Assembly: GCF_007858445.1 (NCBI RefSeq) | Contig: NZ_VIGV01000007.1 | Coordinates: forward strand, 1 to 64,000 | Direction: 5' to 3' | DNA from: Tsukamurella sputi | GTDB taxonomy: Bacteria > Actinomycetota > Actinomycetes > Mycobacteriales > Mycobacteriaceae | Length of the DNA stretch: 64,000 nucleotides | Shown here: positions 27,760-37,243 of the stretch, piece after piece | Numbering within the stretch: position 1 is the stretch's first letter | How the letters are laid out: each line of letters starts with the position of its first letter | Notes under the pieces: model-generated | The model's input: the letters and a program-made list of their open reading frames with translations, nothing else | What the model was told of the DNA's origin: nothing | The model's database searches: none | Made by a program: the position numbers and the translations under genes

Positions 27760-28884
27760 TCAGGCGCCCTGGGGGTCAGCGGCGATCGCCCTGCCGATCC
27801 GCCGCACCAGGTCGGCGGCGTGCGCCATCGATCTCGCGGCGTCCGGCTCGAGGTCGGACAGGGCCCGCGCGCTGCGGAAGCCCGCGGCGCCGATCTGCTC
27901 GGGCGTGAGCGTGCTCCGCCCGGCCACCGCGACGACGGGCACGCCCGCCGCGCGCGCCGCGGCCGCGACGCCGACCGGCGCCTTGCCGTGCAGCGACTGC
28001 TCGTCCAGCGAGCCCTCGCCCGTGACCACGAGGTCCGCGACCCGGACCTTGCCGGCGAAGTCGGCGAGCTCGAGCACGATGTCGACGCCCGGTCGCGGCA
28101 CCGCGCCGAGGACCGCCATCGCCCCGAAGCCCGTCCCGCCCGCGGCCCCCGCGCCGGGCGTCTCCCGGAGGTCCTCGCCGGTCGCCTCCGCCACCCGGTC
28201 CGCCCAGGTGTGCAGCGCACCGTCGAGCAGGGTGACGTCGGACGCTGCGGCGCCCTTCTGCGGCCCGTAGACCGCGGCCGCGCCGTGCGGTCCCAGGAGG
28301 GGGTTGTCGACGTCGCAGGCGAGCGTGAACCGCGCCGAGCGGGCCTCCGGGAGGAGGCCGGCGAGGTCGACGCGCGCCGCCTGCAGCAGCGCCGTCCCGC
28401 CCGGCCGCACCGGCTCACCCGCGCGGTCGGTGATGCGCACGCCCAGCGCCTGCAGCATGCCCGCGCCACCGTCGGTCGACGCGCTCCCGCCCAGACCGAT
28501 CACGATCGACCGGGCGCCGTGTTCCAGGGCGTGCCGGATCACCGTCCCCAGGCCGAAGGTCGTGGCGCCCAACGCGTCCGGCACGCCGTCGGGCAGGAGC
28601 TCGAGCCCGACGGCGGACGCGAGCTCCACCACCGCGGCGTCGCCCCGGCGGGCGTACGAGGTGGTGTGCGGAACCCCCGTCGGGCCGGTGGTGTCCAGGG
28701 GGACCCGCTCCCAGCCCGCGGCCACGGCGGCGTCGACGGTGCCGTCGCCGCCGTCGGCGATCGGGGCGCGCACGCACACCCAGTCCGGGGCCACGTCCGC
28801 GATGCCGAGGGCCAGCGCCTCCGCGACACCGGCCGCGGAGAGCGAACCCTTGAACTTGTCGGGCGCGAGCAGCACCGTCGTCAT
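27760..28884 (-). CDS. glxK: Glycerate kinase
   Basis: The product (374 aa) belongs to the GlxK/GarK family and phosphorylates D-glycerate to 2-phosphoglycerate. Visible are APDKFKGSLSA at the N-terminus, PIADGGDGTVDA, GLGGSASTDGGAGMLQALG, and LVVTGEGSLDEQSLHGKAPVGVA. ATG 28884 has AGGTGG five bases before it; a GTG at 28893 abuts the gcl stop. It is the last gene of the hyi-glxR-gcl-glxK operon and brings glyoxylate carbon into lower glycolysis. Confidence 0.93.
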   Translation of the reverse strand: MTTVLLAPDKFKGSLSAAGVAEALALGIADVAPDWVCVRAPIADGGDGTVDAAVAAGWERVPLDTTGPTGVPHTTSYARRGDAAVVELASAVGLELLPDGVPDALGATTFGLGTVIRHALEHGARSIVIGLGGSASTDGGAGMLQALGVRITDRAGEPVRPGGTALLQAARVDLAGLLPEARSARFTLACDVDNPLLGPHGAAAVYGPQKGAAASDVTLLDGALHTWADRVAEATGEDLRETPGAGAAGGTGFGAMAVLGAVPRPGVDIVLELADFAGKVRVADLVVTGEGSLDEQSLHGKAPVGVAAAARAAGVPVVAVAGRSTLTPEQIGAAGFRSARALSDLEPDAARSMAHAADLVRRIGRAIAADPQGA

Positions 28885-28893
28885 GTCGTCCAC

Positions 28894-30726
<1,833 letters not shown>

Positions 30727-30751
30727 GTCAGTTCTCCAATGGGTCGTCTGG

Positions 30752-31633
30752 TTACGAGGTCCGGCCGGACAGGCGCTCGACGCCGCGCAGCAGCGCGGAG
30801 TGGTCGAGCGGGCCGTCGCCGTTGGCGCGGGCGGAGGCCATGAGCTGGGCGACGAGGCCGCCGAGCGGTGCGACGACGCCGGCCTCGCGGGCGGCGGCGG
30901 TGACGATGCCGAGATCTTTGTAGTGCAGCTCGATCCGGAAGCCGGGCTCGAACTCGCGGTCCAGCATCTTCTGCGCCTTCTGGTTCAGGACGGCGGAGCC
31001 GGCGAGGCCGCCGCCGAGCACCCGGACCGCCGCGGCGGTGTCCACGCCGTAGGCCTCGAGGAAGATGATCGCCTCGGCCAGCAGCTGGATGTTGCCGGCC
31101 ACGATGAGCTGGTTGGCGGCCTTGACCGTCTGGCCCGAGCCGTTGGGGCCGACGTGCACGATGGTCTTGCCGACCACGTCCAGCACCGGCTTCGCCGCGG
31201 CGAAGTCCTCGGGCGAGCCGCCGACCATGATCGAGAGCGCCGCGTTCACCGCGCCCGCCTCACCGCCGGAGACGGGGGCGTCGATCAGCCGGAATCCGCG
31301 GTCGCGGGCCTGCTCAGCGAGGTCGGTCGTCACGTCGGGCCGGATGCTGGAGAAGTCGATGATCAGCGCGCCCGCGGGGGCGTTGTCGAAGACGCCGCCG
31401 TCACCCGCCAGCACAGCCTGTACGTCGGGGGAGTCCGGCACCATGACGGCGATGACCTCGGCGTCGGCCACCGCGTCGGCGATCGACGCGGCGGCGCGGC
31501 CGCCCGCGTCGACGAGGGGCTTGGCCCGCTCGGGCGTGCGGTTGAAACCGGCGACGGTGTGGCCGGCGTTCGCGAGGTGGACGGCCATGGGGCTGCCCAT
31601 GATGCCGAGTCCGATGAAGGCGATGTTCGTCAT
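30752..31633 (-). CDS. glxR: 2-hydroxy-3-oxopropionate (tartronate semialdehyde) reductase
   Basis: The product (293 aa) is a beta-hydroxyacid dehydrogenase: NAD(P) fold [20 protein letters not shown], substrate motif [16 protein letters not shown], and the catalytic lysine in [18 protein letters not shown]. It reduces tartronate semialdehyde, the Gcl product, to D-glycerate. It lies between gcl and hyi in one operon with short gaps. The name glxR here is the enzyme, not the CRP-type regulator GlxR of corynebacteria. Confidence 0.93.
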   Translation of the reverse strand: MTNIAFIGLGIMGSPMAVHLANAGHTVAGFNRTPERAKPLVDAGGRAAASIADAVADAEVIAVMVPDSPDVQAVLAGDGGVFDNAPAGALIIDFSSIRPDVTTDLAEQARDRGFRLIDAPVSGGEAGAVNAALSIMVGGSPEDFAAAKPVLDVVGKTIVHVGPNGSGQTVKAANQLIVAGNIQLLAEAIIFLEAYGVDTAAAVRVLGGGLAGSAVLNQKAQKMLDREFEPGFRIELHYKDLGIVTAAAREAGVVAPLGGLVAQLMASARANGDGPLDHSALLRGVERLSGRTS

Positions 31634-31682
31634 TGTCGAGTCCTTGTCGGGTCGTCGATCGAGAGGGTCACGGGGTGGGCGG

Positions 31683-32519
31683 TCAGGAGGCGGCCGTGAT
31701 GCGGGCGGAGCGCTGCTCGCGGGGAAGCCAGGCGAAGGGATCGTCCTGGGTCTGCTTGTACTCCAGGCTGATCGGACCGCGGTAGCCGACGCGGGTGAGG
31801 TGCGCCAGGTGGCCGTCGAGGTCGAGCGTGCCGGTGCCGGGTTCCCCGCGGCCGGGGTCGTCGGCGATCTGCACGTGGCCGATCAGGTCCGCGTAGGCGT
31901 CGATCGCGGCGGTGACGTCGTCACCGTTGACCTGCAGGTGGTACAGGTCGGCGAGCAGCCGGAGGGAGTCGACACCGGACTGCTCCCGGACGCGGTCGAT
32001 CACGGCGACGGCGTCCGCCGCGGTGAGCAGCGGGTAGCGCGGCGCGCCGCTCACCGGCTCGATCAGGACGATGGCGTCCATGGCGGCCGCGGCGCGCCCG
32101 GCGGCGGCGAGGTTCTCGGTGGCCACCGCGTCCTGCTCGGCCGGGTCGACGCCGTCGATCCGGTTGCCGTACAGCGCGTTGAAGGCACGGGTTCCCAGGC
32201 GCTCGCCGATGCCGAGGGTGACGTCGATGTTGTCGCGGAACTCCGTGACGCGGGCCGGATCGGAGAGGAGGCCGCGCTCGCCGCCCGGCATGTCGCCGGC
32301 GGCGAAGTTGAGCCCGGTCAGCTGTACACCCGCGTCCTCGACGGCGGTGACGAAGGCGTCGACTTGCCGGTCACTGGGCACGGACGTCGGGAAGGGCCAC
32401 CAGAACTCGACCGCTTCGAAGCCGGCCTCGCGGGCCACGCGAGGGCGCTCGAAGATCGGGGTGTCGGCCAGGAGGATCGAGCAGTTGACCGTGTACTGGG
32501 CGGGGGCGTTCGCGTTCAT
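31683..32519 (-). CDS. hyi: Hydroxypyruvate isomerase
   Basis: The product (278 aa) is a TIM-barrel isomerase of the xylose isomerase-like family that interconverts hydroxypyruvate and tartronate semialdehyde. Visible are NCSILLADTPIFERPRVAREAGFEAVEFWWPF, IVLIEPVSG, LLADLYHLQVNGDDV, HVQIADDPGRGEPGTG, and the late Glu in ISLEYKQ. It is the first gene of the glyoxylate operon, with AAGGAG upstream and the shared promoter/operator about 115 bp before its start. Confidence 0.92.
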   Translation of the reverse strand: MNANAPAQYTVNCSILLADTPIFERPRVAREAGFEAVEFWWPFPTSVPSDRQVDAFVTAVEDAGVQLTGLNFAAGDMPGGERGLLSDPARVTEFRDNIDVTLGIGERLGTRAFNALYGNRIDGVDPAEQDAVATENLAAAGRAAAAMDAIVLIEPVSGAPRYPLLTAADAVAVIDRVREQSGVDSLRLLADLYHLQVNGDDVTAAIDAYADLIGHVQIADDPGRGEPGTGTLDLDGHLAHLTRVGYRGPISLEYKQTQDDPFAWLPREQRSARITAAS

Positions 32520-32632
32520 GAGGACTCCTTCGTCAGGCAGGACGTACGGGCGATGCAGGTTCTGGCGAGGTCCGATACGACCTGCAAGCTTTCGCCTGTT
32601 GGAAAAATCATTTCCGTACTATGGAATTGTGG

Positions 32633-32654
32633 CATGTGATGGTAGTCACGTCAA
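32633..32654 (-). promoter_or_regulatory. Promoter/operator of the hyi-glxR-gcl-glxK operon
   Basis: On the plus strand, CATGTGAT and AGTCACGTCAA sit three bases apart. The core TGTGA-N6-TCACG (32635-32650) resembles the CRP-family consensus TGTGA-N6-TCACA. On the minus strand, CGTCAA reads as TTGACG, a good -35 box, and 17 bases further CACAAT could be the -10. The palindrome thus lies in the spacer. The same motif stands before uraD at 35963-35984. Confidence 0.6.
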
Positions 32655-32672
32655 GGGGTTCCGGAAAGACGA

Positions 32673-32701
32673 GAGCCGGAGTGCGTGGTGCACCCCGGCT
32701 C
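32673..32701 (-). terminator. Hairpin downstream of the urate permease gene
   Basis: GAGCCGGAGTG (32673-32683) pairs with CACCCCGGCTC (32691-32701) over 11 positions with one G-T pair and a seven-base loop. It is 40 bases beyond the permease stop and lies between the two catabolic operons, so it probably ends the urate operon. Confidence 0.6.
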
Positions 32702-32740
32702 CGGTCGAGACGTACGGCCGTCGGCCGTCGATGCGGCTTC

Positions 32741-34117
32741 TCAGTCGCGCTTCGGGATCGGGTTGCCGCGCTCGTCCCGCGCGGCGGCGAAGACGGAGAC
32801 GTCGGGGCGGTTGCCCGCCTTGATCTCGTTGAACAGGATGTTGAGCAGCACGGCGACCACGGCGGCGGCGCTGATGCCCGAGTGCATGATCGTGCCGACG
32901 GCGGTCGGGAAGGCGTCCCAGAACTTCGGTGCCGCCACCGGGATCATCCCCATGCTCAGGGAGACCGCCACAATCACCATGTTGAGGTTCCCGTCGAAGT
33001 CCACCCGCGAGAGCGTCTTGATGCCGCTCGCCGCCACCGAGCCGAACAGCACGATGCCGGCGCCGCCGAGGACGGGGTACGGGATCGCGGCGATGACACG
33101 GCCGACCACGGGCAGGAGGCCGAGGACGGCGAGGATGCCGCCGCCCATGGCCACGACGTACCGGCTCTTGATCCCCGTGAGCGCCACGAGGCCGACGTTC
33201 TGCGCGAACGCGCTGCACGGGAAGGCGCTGAACGCGGGAGCGACGGTGGTGGAGAACATGTCGGCGCGCAGACCGGCGGCGACGCGCTTGGCATCCACCG
33301 GGGTGTCCACGATCTCACCGATGGCGAGGATGTCGGCGGTGGTCTCCGTCATGATCACCAGGATCACGATGGTCATCGAGATGATCGCGCCGATCTGGAA
33401 GGTCGGCGTGCCGAAGTGCATCACGGGCGGCAGCGCGAAGACCGGGCCGTTGCCGACGCGGGAGAAGTCGACCTTGCCGAAGCAGGCCGCGATGCCGGTA
33501 CCGACGACGATGCCGATGAGGATCGAGAGCCGGGAGACCGCGCCCTGGAAGAGCCGGCTGATCACCAGGATGATGAGGAGCGTGAGTCCGGCGAGGCCGA
33601 TATTGGCCATCGAGCCCAGATCCTTGGCGCCCGCGCCGCCCATCGACCAGGTGAAGGTGGTGGGGAGCAGCGACAGCCCGATGACGGTGATGATGGTGCC
33701 CGTCACGACCGGCGGGAAGAACCGGATCAGCCGGGCGAAGATCGTCGAGAGCGCCAGTCCGATGAGGCCCGCGACGATGATCGCACCGAAGATGGGACGC
33801 ACGCCGCCGTCCCTGGCGATGGCCGTCATCGTCGAGACGCTCGCGAACGAGAGCCCCTGCACGATCGGGAGGCGCGCCCCGAAGGGCCCGACGCCGATGG
33901 TCTGGAGGATCGTCGCCAGGCCGCTGACGAAGAGGCCGGCGGTGACCAGCAGGCCCATGTCGGTGGCGGACAGTCCGGCCGCGCCGCCCACGATCAAGGG
34001 GGGAGCGATCACGCCTCCGTACATCGTGAGGATGTGCTGGAGACCGTAGATGAAAGTGCGTCCGAGGGGGAGCTTCTCGTCCTCGGGCCGTTCGACCGCG
34101 GCGGTGGAGGTGGCCAT
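32741..34117 (-). CDS. NCS2-family urate/xanthine permease
   Basis: The product (458 aa) has about 12-14 transmembrane segments. The NCS2 signature appears in CSAFAQNVGLVALTGIKSRYV, with the conserved ITVIGLSLLP and the substrate-region sequence IVILVIMTETTADILAIGEI. Located directly after the uricase gene in the same direction (14 bp), it most likely imports urate or xanthine by proton symport. ATG 34117 gives the normal length; longer versions in this frame are not supported. Confidence 0.9.
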   Translation of the reverse strand: MATSTAAVERPEDEKLPLGRTFIYGLQHILTMYGGVIAPPLIVGGAAGLSATDMGLLVTAGLFVSGLATILQTIGVGPFGARLPIVQGLSFASVSTMTAIARDGGVRPIFGAIIVAGLIGLALSTIFARLIRFFPPVVTGTIITVIGLSLLPTTFTWSMGGAGAKDLGSMANIGLAGLTLLIILVISRLFQGAVSRLSILIGIVVGTGIAACFGKVDFSRVGNGPVFALPPVMHFGTPTFQIGAIISMTIVILVIMTETTADILAIGEIVDTPVDAKRVAAGLRADMFSTTVAPAFSAFPCSAFAQNVGLVALTGIKSRYVVAMGGGILAVLGLLPVVGRVIAAIPYPVLGGAGIVLFGSVAASGIKTLSRVDFDGNLNMVIVAVSLSMGMIPVAAPKFWDAFPTAVGTIMHSGISAAAVVAVLLNILFNEIKAGNRPDVSVFAAARDERGNPIPKRD

Positions 34118-34131
34118 TTCTCGTCGCCTAC

Positions 34132-35037
34132 CTAGCAGAATCCGGGGACGCCGTGCCACGCCGAGCCGGCATCGGAGGCCTCGTCGCGTACGACGCTCGC
34201 CTCGATCAGGCCGTACGGGCGGTCCGCCGCGATGAACACCTCGCCGGGGTTCTCGACGCCGAAGGGCGCCAGATCCACGAGGAAGTGGTGCTTGTTGGGC
34301 GCCGAGAACTTGATCTCCGCGACCTCGGGATGCTGCTCCAGCACTGCCTCGCCCATGCCGTACAGGGTCTGCTGCAGGGCCTTGCTGTGGATCTCGGCGA
34401 AGCGCTGCAACATGATCGCGCGGATCGAGTCGAAGGACTTGTCCCAGTCCACCTCGGTGTGGTCGTAGCGCCACTTGGCGACGAGGGAGGTGGCGAGGAT
34501 CCGGTCGTCGGTCTCCTGCAGCGTCGTGTACTTGTCCTTGAGGAAGCCGTGGAACTCGGAGCCCGTGGACTTGAGCAGCGTCAGATCGTGGATGCCGGAG
34601 ACGACGTGGGCGCGACGATCCGCACCCCGGCCGTCGACGTTGACGATCGTGGACCGGACGCCGCCGCCGGAGCGTACGAAGGCGTGGTCGTGGCCGGCAC
34701 CGTCGACCTGGATGCGGTCCCACGGGTACTCGTGCACCTCGATGCGCGCGCCGTCGGCCTTCGGGGTGGAGTCGATGAAGTGGCCGCCGAGCGTGAGGGC
34801 GTAGTCCTCGATGGCGCCGATCCCCTTCTCCTTGGCGAAGGCGAAGGCGGTGTTCTTCTGGGTGTCGGTGGGCAGCACGGCGCCCTGGTCTCCGCTGATG
34901 TGCGCGTCGGAGAAGTCGCCGCGCAGCGCCGAGGAGACGTTGAGGTCACGGATCGTGTGCCGGGCGGTGTCGCGGTAGATCCGCACCACGCGGTTCTCCG
35001 CCTTGCCGTACTGGTTGGGGCCCAAGTGGATCGCCAT
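34132..35037 (-). CDS. Urate oxidase (uricase)
   Basis: The product (301 aa) is a cofactor-free enzyme converting urate to 5-hydroxyisourate. Both T-fold halves are visible: NQYGKAENRVVRIYRD, LPTDTQKNTAFAFAKEKGIGAIEDYALTLGGHFI (active Lys/Thr region), HVVSGIHDLTLLKSTGSEFHGFLKDKYTTL, and NKHHFLVDLAPFGVENPGEVFIAADRPYGLIEASV. The length matches bacterial uricases. It starts five bases after the uraH stop. Its H2O2 by-product would need a catalase elsewhere. Confidence 0.95.
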   Translation of the reverse strand: MAIHLGPNQYGKAENRVVRIYRDTARHTIRDLNVSSALRGDFSDAHISGDQGAVLPTDTQKNTAFAFAKEKGIGAIEDYALTLGGHFIDSTPKADGARIEVHEYPWDRIQVDGAGHDHAFVRSGGGVRSTIVNVDGRGADRRAHVVSGIHDLTLLKSTGSEFHGFLKDKYTTLQETDDRILATSLVAKWRYDHTEVDWDKSFDSIRAIMLQRFAEIHSKALQQTLYGMGEAVLEQHPEVAEIKFSAPNKHHFLVDLAPFGVENPGEVFIAADRPYGLIEASVVRDEASDAGSAWHGVPGFC

Positions 35038-35042
35038 GGTGG

Positions 35043-35390
35043 TCAGCTTCCTTTGTAGGTGGAGTAGTGGAACGGGCTGAGGAGCAGTGGGACGTGGTGG
35101 TGGGGGACGGAGCCGCCCTCCGCCCTGAGGTTGAAGACGATGGAGACCTCGGGGAAGAAGTTCTCCTGGCCGGTGGCGGCCGCGTACCGGCCGGTGTCGA
35201 AGGTCAGGCGGTAGACCCCGGCCGCGAGGTCGTCCGGACCGAGGTCGCGGATCCGGCCGTCGTCGTCGGTGACGCCCTGCGCGACCGGGTCGACGGTGCC
35301 GTCGGGGCCCAGGCGCTCCATCCGGATCGGGACGCCGGCGGCGGGCACGCCGCGCGCGGTGTCGAGGACGTGGGTGGTGACGGTGCTCAT
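35043..35390 (-). CDS. uraH: 5-Hydroxyisourate hydrolase (transthyretin-like)
   Basis: The product (115 aa) is a transthyretin-related enzyme that opens 5-hydroxyisourate to OHCU. Visible are VTTHVLDTARGVPAAGVPIRM at the N-terminus, YRLTFDTGRYAAATGQENFFPEVSIVF in the middle, HHHVPLLLSPFHYSTYKGS at the end, where the C-terminal YRGS-type tetrapeptide reads YKGS. The start overlaps the uraD stop by four bases (ATGA), so the genes are coupled. Confidence 0.95.
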   Translation of the reverse strand: MSTVTTHVLDTARGVPAAGVPIRMERLGPDGTVDPVAQGVTDDDGRIRDLGPDDLAAGVYRLTFDTGRYAAATGQENFFPEVSIVFNLRAEGGSVPHHHVPLLLSPFHYSTYKGS

Positions 35391-35908
35391 GAACGCCTCT
35401 CTGCGAGTTCGTCTTCCAGTTCGAGTACGCGCGCCAGGCGGCGCAGGGCGATCCCGCGCAGCTCGGCCGCCACCTCGGCGGCTTCCGCCTCGGGGGTGTT
35501 CTCGAGGCGCCGATGCAGCTGGGCCAGCACGGTCTTCGCGTCAAGCCCCGCCGCGTTGATGAGGAAGACGCGGTCGAACCGGTCCTCGTAGGCGCGGTTC
35601 CCGGCGACGAGCTCGGCCTGGGTCCGGGCATCGGTGGCGACGCCCGCCTGCTCCTTGCGCGACCAGGCGGCCTCGGTCGAGGCGCCCGCGGCGCGTTCGC
35701 CGATCCGCGGGTGCGCCGCGAGCGCGCGGTCCACGTCGTCGGGGGTGAACTCCAGGGCTGCGGTGCCGGCCACGCGCAGGGCGTCGGAGGCGTCGGCGTA
35801 CGGGCGCCCGGCGAGGACCGCATCGCTCCACGAGCGGACGTCGCAGCACGCGAGTAGAGTCGCCCGAATATCGGCCTCAGGCGCCGAGTTGAAGTCTTCG
35901 AGGTCCAT
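35387..35908 (-). CDS. uraD: OHCU decarboxylase
   Basis: The product (173 aa) decarboxylates 2-oxo-4-hydroxy-4-carboxy-5-ureidoimidazoline to S-allantoin. The family motifs LEDFNSAPEADIRATLLACC, AHPRIGE (catalytic His region) and ERFDRVF-like EDRFDRVFLINAAG are present. The ATG at 35908 is chosen because proteins of this family begin near MDLEDFN. The ATG at 35965 would place the -10 region and part of the operator inside the gene. First gene of the uraD-uraH-uricase-permease operon. Confidence 0.93.
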   Translation of the reverse strand: MDLEDFNSAPEADIRATLLACCDVRSWSDAVLAGRPYADASDALRVAGTAALEFTPDDVDRALAAHPRIGERAAGASTEAAWSRKEQAGVATDARTQAELVAGNRAYEDRFDRVFLINAAGLDAKTVLAQLHRRLENTPEAEAAEVAAELRGIALRRLARVLELEDELAERRS

Positions 35909-35962
35909 CTGACCTGCCTTCTTTCGGTCTGCGGAAGAAGTTTTCCACTCATCGAAGAATGA

Positions 35963-35984
35963 CATGTGATCTGAGTCACGTCAA
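35963..35984 (-). promoter_or_regulatory. Promoter/operator of the urate operon, second copy of the shared motif
   Basis: CATGTGAT and AGTCACGTCAA recur with three bases between, matching the hyi-operon copy at 19 of 22 positions and in the same orientation. The core TGTGA-N6-TCACG (35965-35980) is CRP-like. On the minus strand TTGACG forms a -35 and CATTCT, 17 bases on, a weak -10. The site ends 37 bases before the divergent thiamine-binding gene and lies 55 upstream of uraD, so it could control both directions. Confidence 0.6.
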
Positions 35985-36021
35985 CAGTTTGTTGAAAATT
36001 CGTCGGGGTTACGATGCGGAC

Positions 36022-36264
36022 ATGCGTCTGACCGCGGAATTCACCAGCGAGCCCTTCGAGGGTGAGGGGGCGGTGCCCTCGCATGCCGAGCGGGCCGTGG
36101 AGGTGCTCCGGGCTCGGAGGCTCGAGCATGATTTCGGCCCGCTCGGCACGTCGGTGGAGGGGGAGGCGGGCGCGGTGCTCGATGCTTTGCGTGAGGCGCT
36201 GGCCGGGGCCTTCGCGGGCGGCGCCACACGTATCACCGTGCAGATCGACCGCGCCGATGACTGA
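36022..36264 (+). CDS. Thiamine-binding (MTH1187/YkoF-type) small protein
   Basis: The product (80 aa) matches the single-domain MTH1187 pattern: LTAEFTSEPF, a helix AERAVEVLRARRLEHDF, the conserved GPLGTSVEGE, helix VLDALREALAGAFAGGATRITVQI. Proteins of this family bind thiamine or its precursor, often beside thiamine transporters, but no transporter is present here. It is divergent from uraD and overlaps the following HTH gene by eight bases. It may serve as a ligand sensor or carrier; the glyoxylate operon's Gcl needs thiamine diphosphate. Confidence 0.7.
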   Translation: MRLTAEFTSEPFEGEGAVPSHAERAVEVLRARRLEHDFGPLGTSVEGEAGAVLDALREALAGAFAGGATRITVQIDRADD

Positions 36265-36646
36265 GCCGGCACCCCACTCCGGGGTCGACCATCCGCTGGT
36301 GGAGGCCGTCCGCGAGCTCGTCGCCCGGCTCGACGGAGAGATCGTCGAACCGGATGCCCGGCGGCCCGGTGACGTTCCGCTGGTGTGGGACGGGAAGGTC
36401 GTCGCCGCAGTCCGTCTCCCGGCGGTCGAGCCGACGGCGGGGGACTTGGACTCCCTGCTGGCGAACCTCGCGGTCGAGCTCGGCTCGCCGTTGGGTGAGC
36501 TCGACCGGGCCGCGAAGCAGCGTGCGGTGCGCCTGCTGGAGGAGCGCGGCGCGTTCGCCTACCGCAAGTCGGCGGAGGCGGTGGCCGAGGCGCTCGGCGT
36601 GACCCGGTTCACGGTGTACAACTACCTCAATCGGGTTCGCGGCTGA
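36257..36646 (+). CDS. DauR/YheO-type HTH regulator, short form
   Basis: The product is 129 aa. The C-terminal third, LLEERGAFAYRKSAEAVAEALGVTRFTVYNYLNRVRG, is a DauR/YheO-type HTH. The N-terminal half is short and lacks the full PAS-like sensor of YheO. It overlaps the thiamine-binding gene, so both are co-translated, and it stands divergent from the urate operon. It is the best local candidate for the regulator acting at 35963-35984 and 32633-32654, although those sites look CRP-like. Its end overlaps the convergent TetR gene. Confidence 0.7.
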   Translation: MTEPAPHSGVDHPLVEAVRELVARLDGEIVEPDARRPGDVPLVWDGKVVAAVRLPAVEPTAGDLDSLLANLAVELGSPLGELDRAAKQRAVRLLEERGAFAYRKSAEAVAEALGVTRFTVYNYLNRVRG

Positions 36647-37172
36647 GCCCGGCGAGCGAGCGGACGGCAGCGTCGGCGTCGTCCGGCGTGATCACGCCGA
36701 TCAGTGCCCGGTAGGCCAGGCCGTCCGCGGCGGCGAGCAGCAGGCGTGCACGCCCGCGGTCGCCGTCGAGCAGTTCGGTCACGAGATCCTCGGTGCCCCG
36801 GAGCGCCTCGTCGACGATCGCACGGAGACCCGGGTCGGTGACGGCCTCGGCGAGATAGGCGTACCAGACCTTCGCGCCGAGCCGGCGCGTCCCGTCGCGG
36901 GGGATCGCGTGCGTGAGCAGCATGAGCAGCGCTTCGCGGCGGTCCTCGGGAACGGGGTTCGACGTCCCTGCGAGGGCGAGGTACGAGGTCAGTGCGTGCG
37001 CGACGATCGCCTCGCGAGTGGGGAAGTAGTGCTGGACCCGTCCCATCGAGATCCCGCCGCGCGCGGCGATGGAGCGCAGGGTCACGGCCGCGACGCCGTC
37101 CTCCGCGATGATCGCCCACACGGCACGGTCGATCTCCGCGCGGCGCTGTTCGTGGTCGACCTTCTTCGGCAC
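36627..37172 (-). CDS. TetR-family transcriptional regulator
   Basis: The product (181 aa from GTG 37172) begins VPKKVDHEQRRAEIDRAVWAIIAEDGVAAVTLRSIAARGGISMGRVQHYFPTREAIVAHAL, a typical TetR HTH. Upstream in-frame ATGs fall within the operator region and are not credible. It is divergent from an alpha/beta-hydrolase gene, and the 71-bp gap contains two matching inverted sites. It should repress both genes until a ligand binds. Confidence 0.9.
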   Translation of the reverse strand: MPKKVDHEQRRAEIDRAVWAIIAEDGVAAVTLRSIAARGGISMGRVQHYFPTREAIVAHALTSYLALAGTSNPVPEDRREALLMLLTHAIPRDGTRRLGAKVWYAYLAEAVTDPGLRAIVDEALRGTEDLVTELLDGDRGRARLLLAAADGLAYRALIGVITPDDADAAVRSLAGLSREPD

Positions 37173-37184
37173 CCGCCGATCGTA

Positions 37185-37229
37185 GCAATGCACACGCATC
37201 GCGACGTTGATACGATGCATATGCATTGC
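37185..37229. promoter_or_regulatory. Twin TetR-type operators between divergent genes
   Basis: The first site, 37185-37202, reads GCAATGCACACGCATCGC on the plus strand. The second, 37212-37229, reads GCAATGCATATGCATCGT on the minus strand. They share GCAATGCA, then GCATCG, around a variable centre. Each has the inverted core ATGC-N4-GCAT, and the centres are 27 bp apart. Placement directly before both starts fits autoregulation and control of the hydrolase gene. Confidence 0.65.
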
Positions 37230-37243
37230 CAAGGAGGTGTGTG

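Noticed and set aside
35909-35965. A longer uraD start at 35965
   Set aside because: It would bring the -10 region and part of the conserved operator into the gene; UraD proteins start near MDLEDFN.
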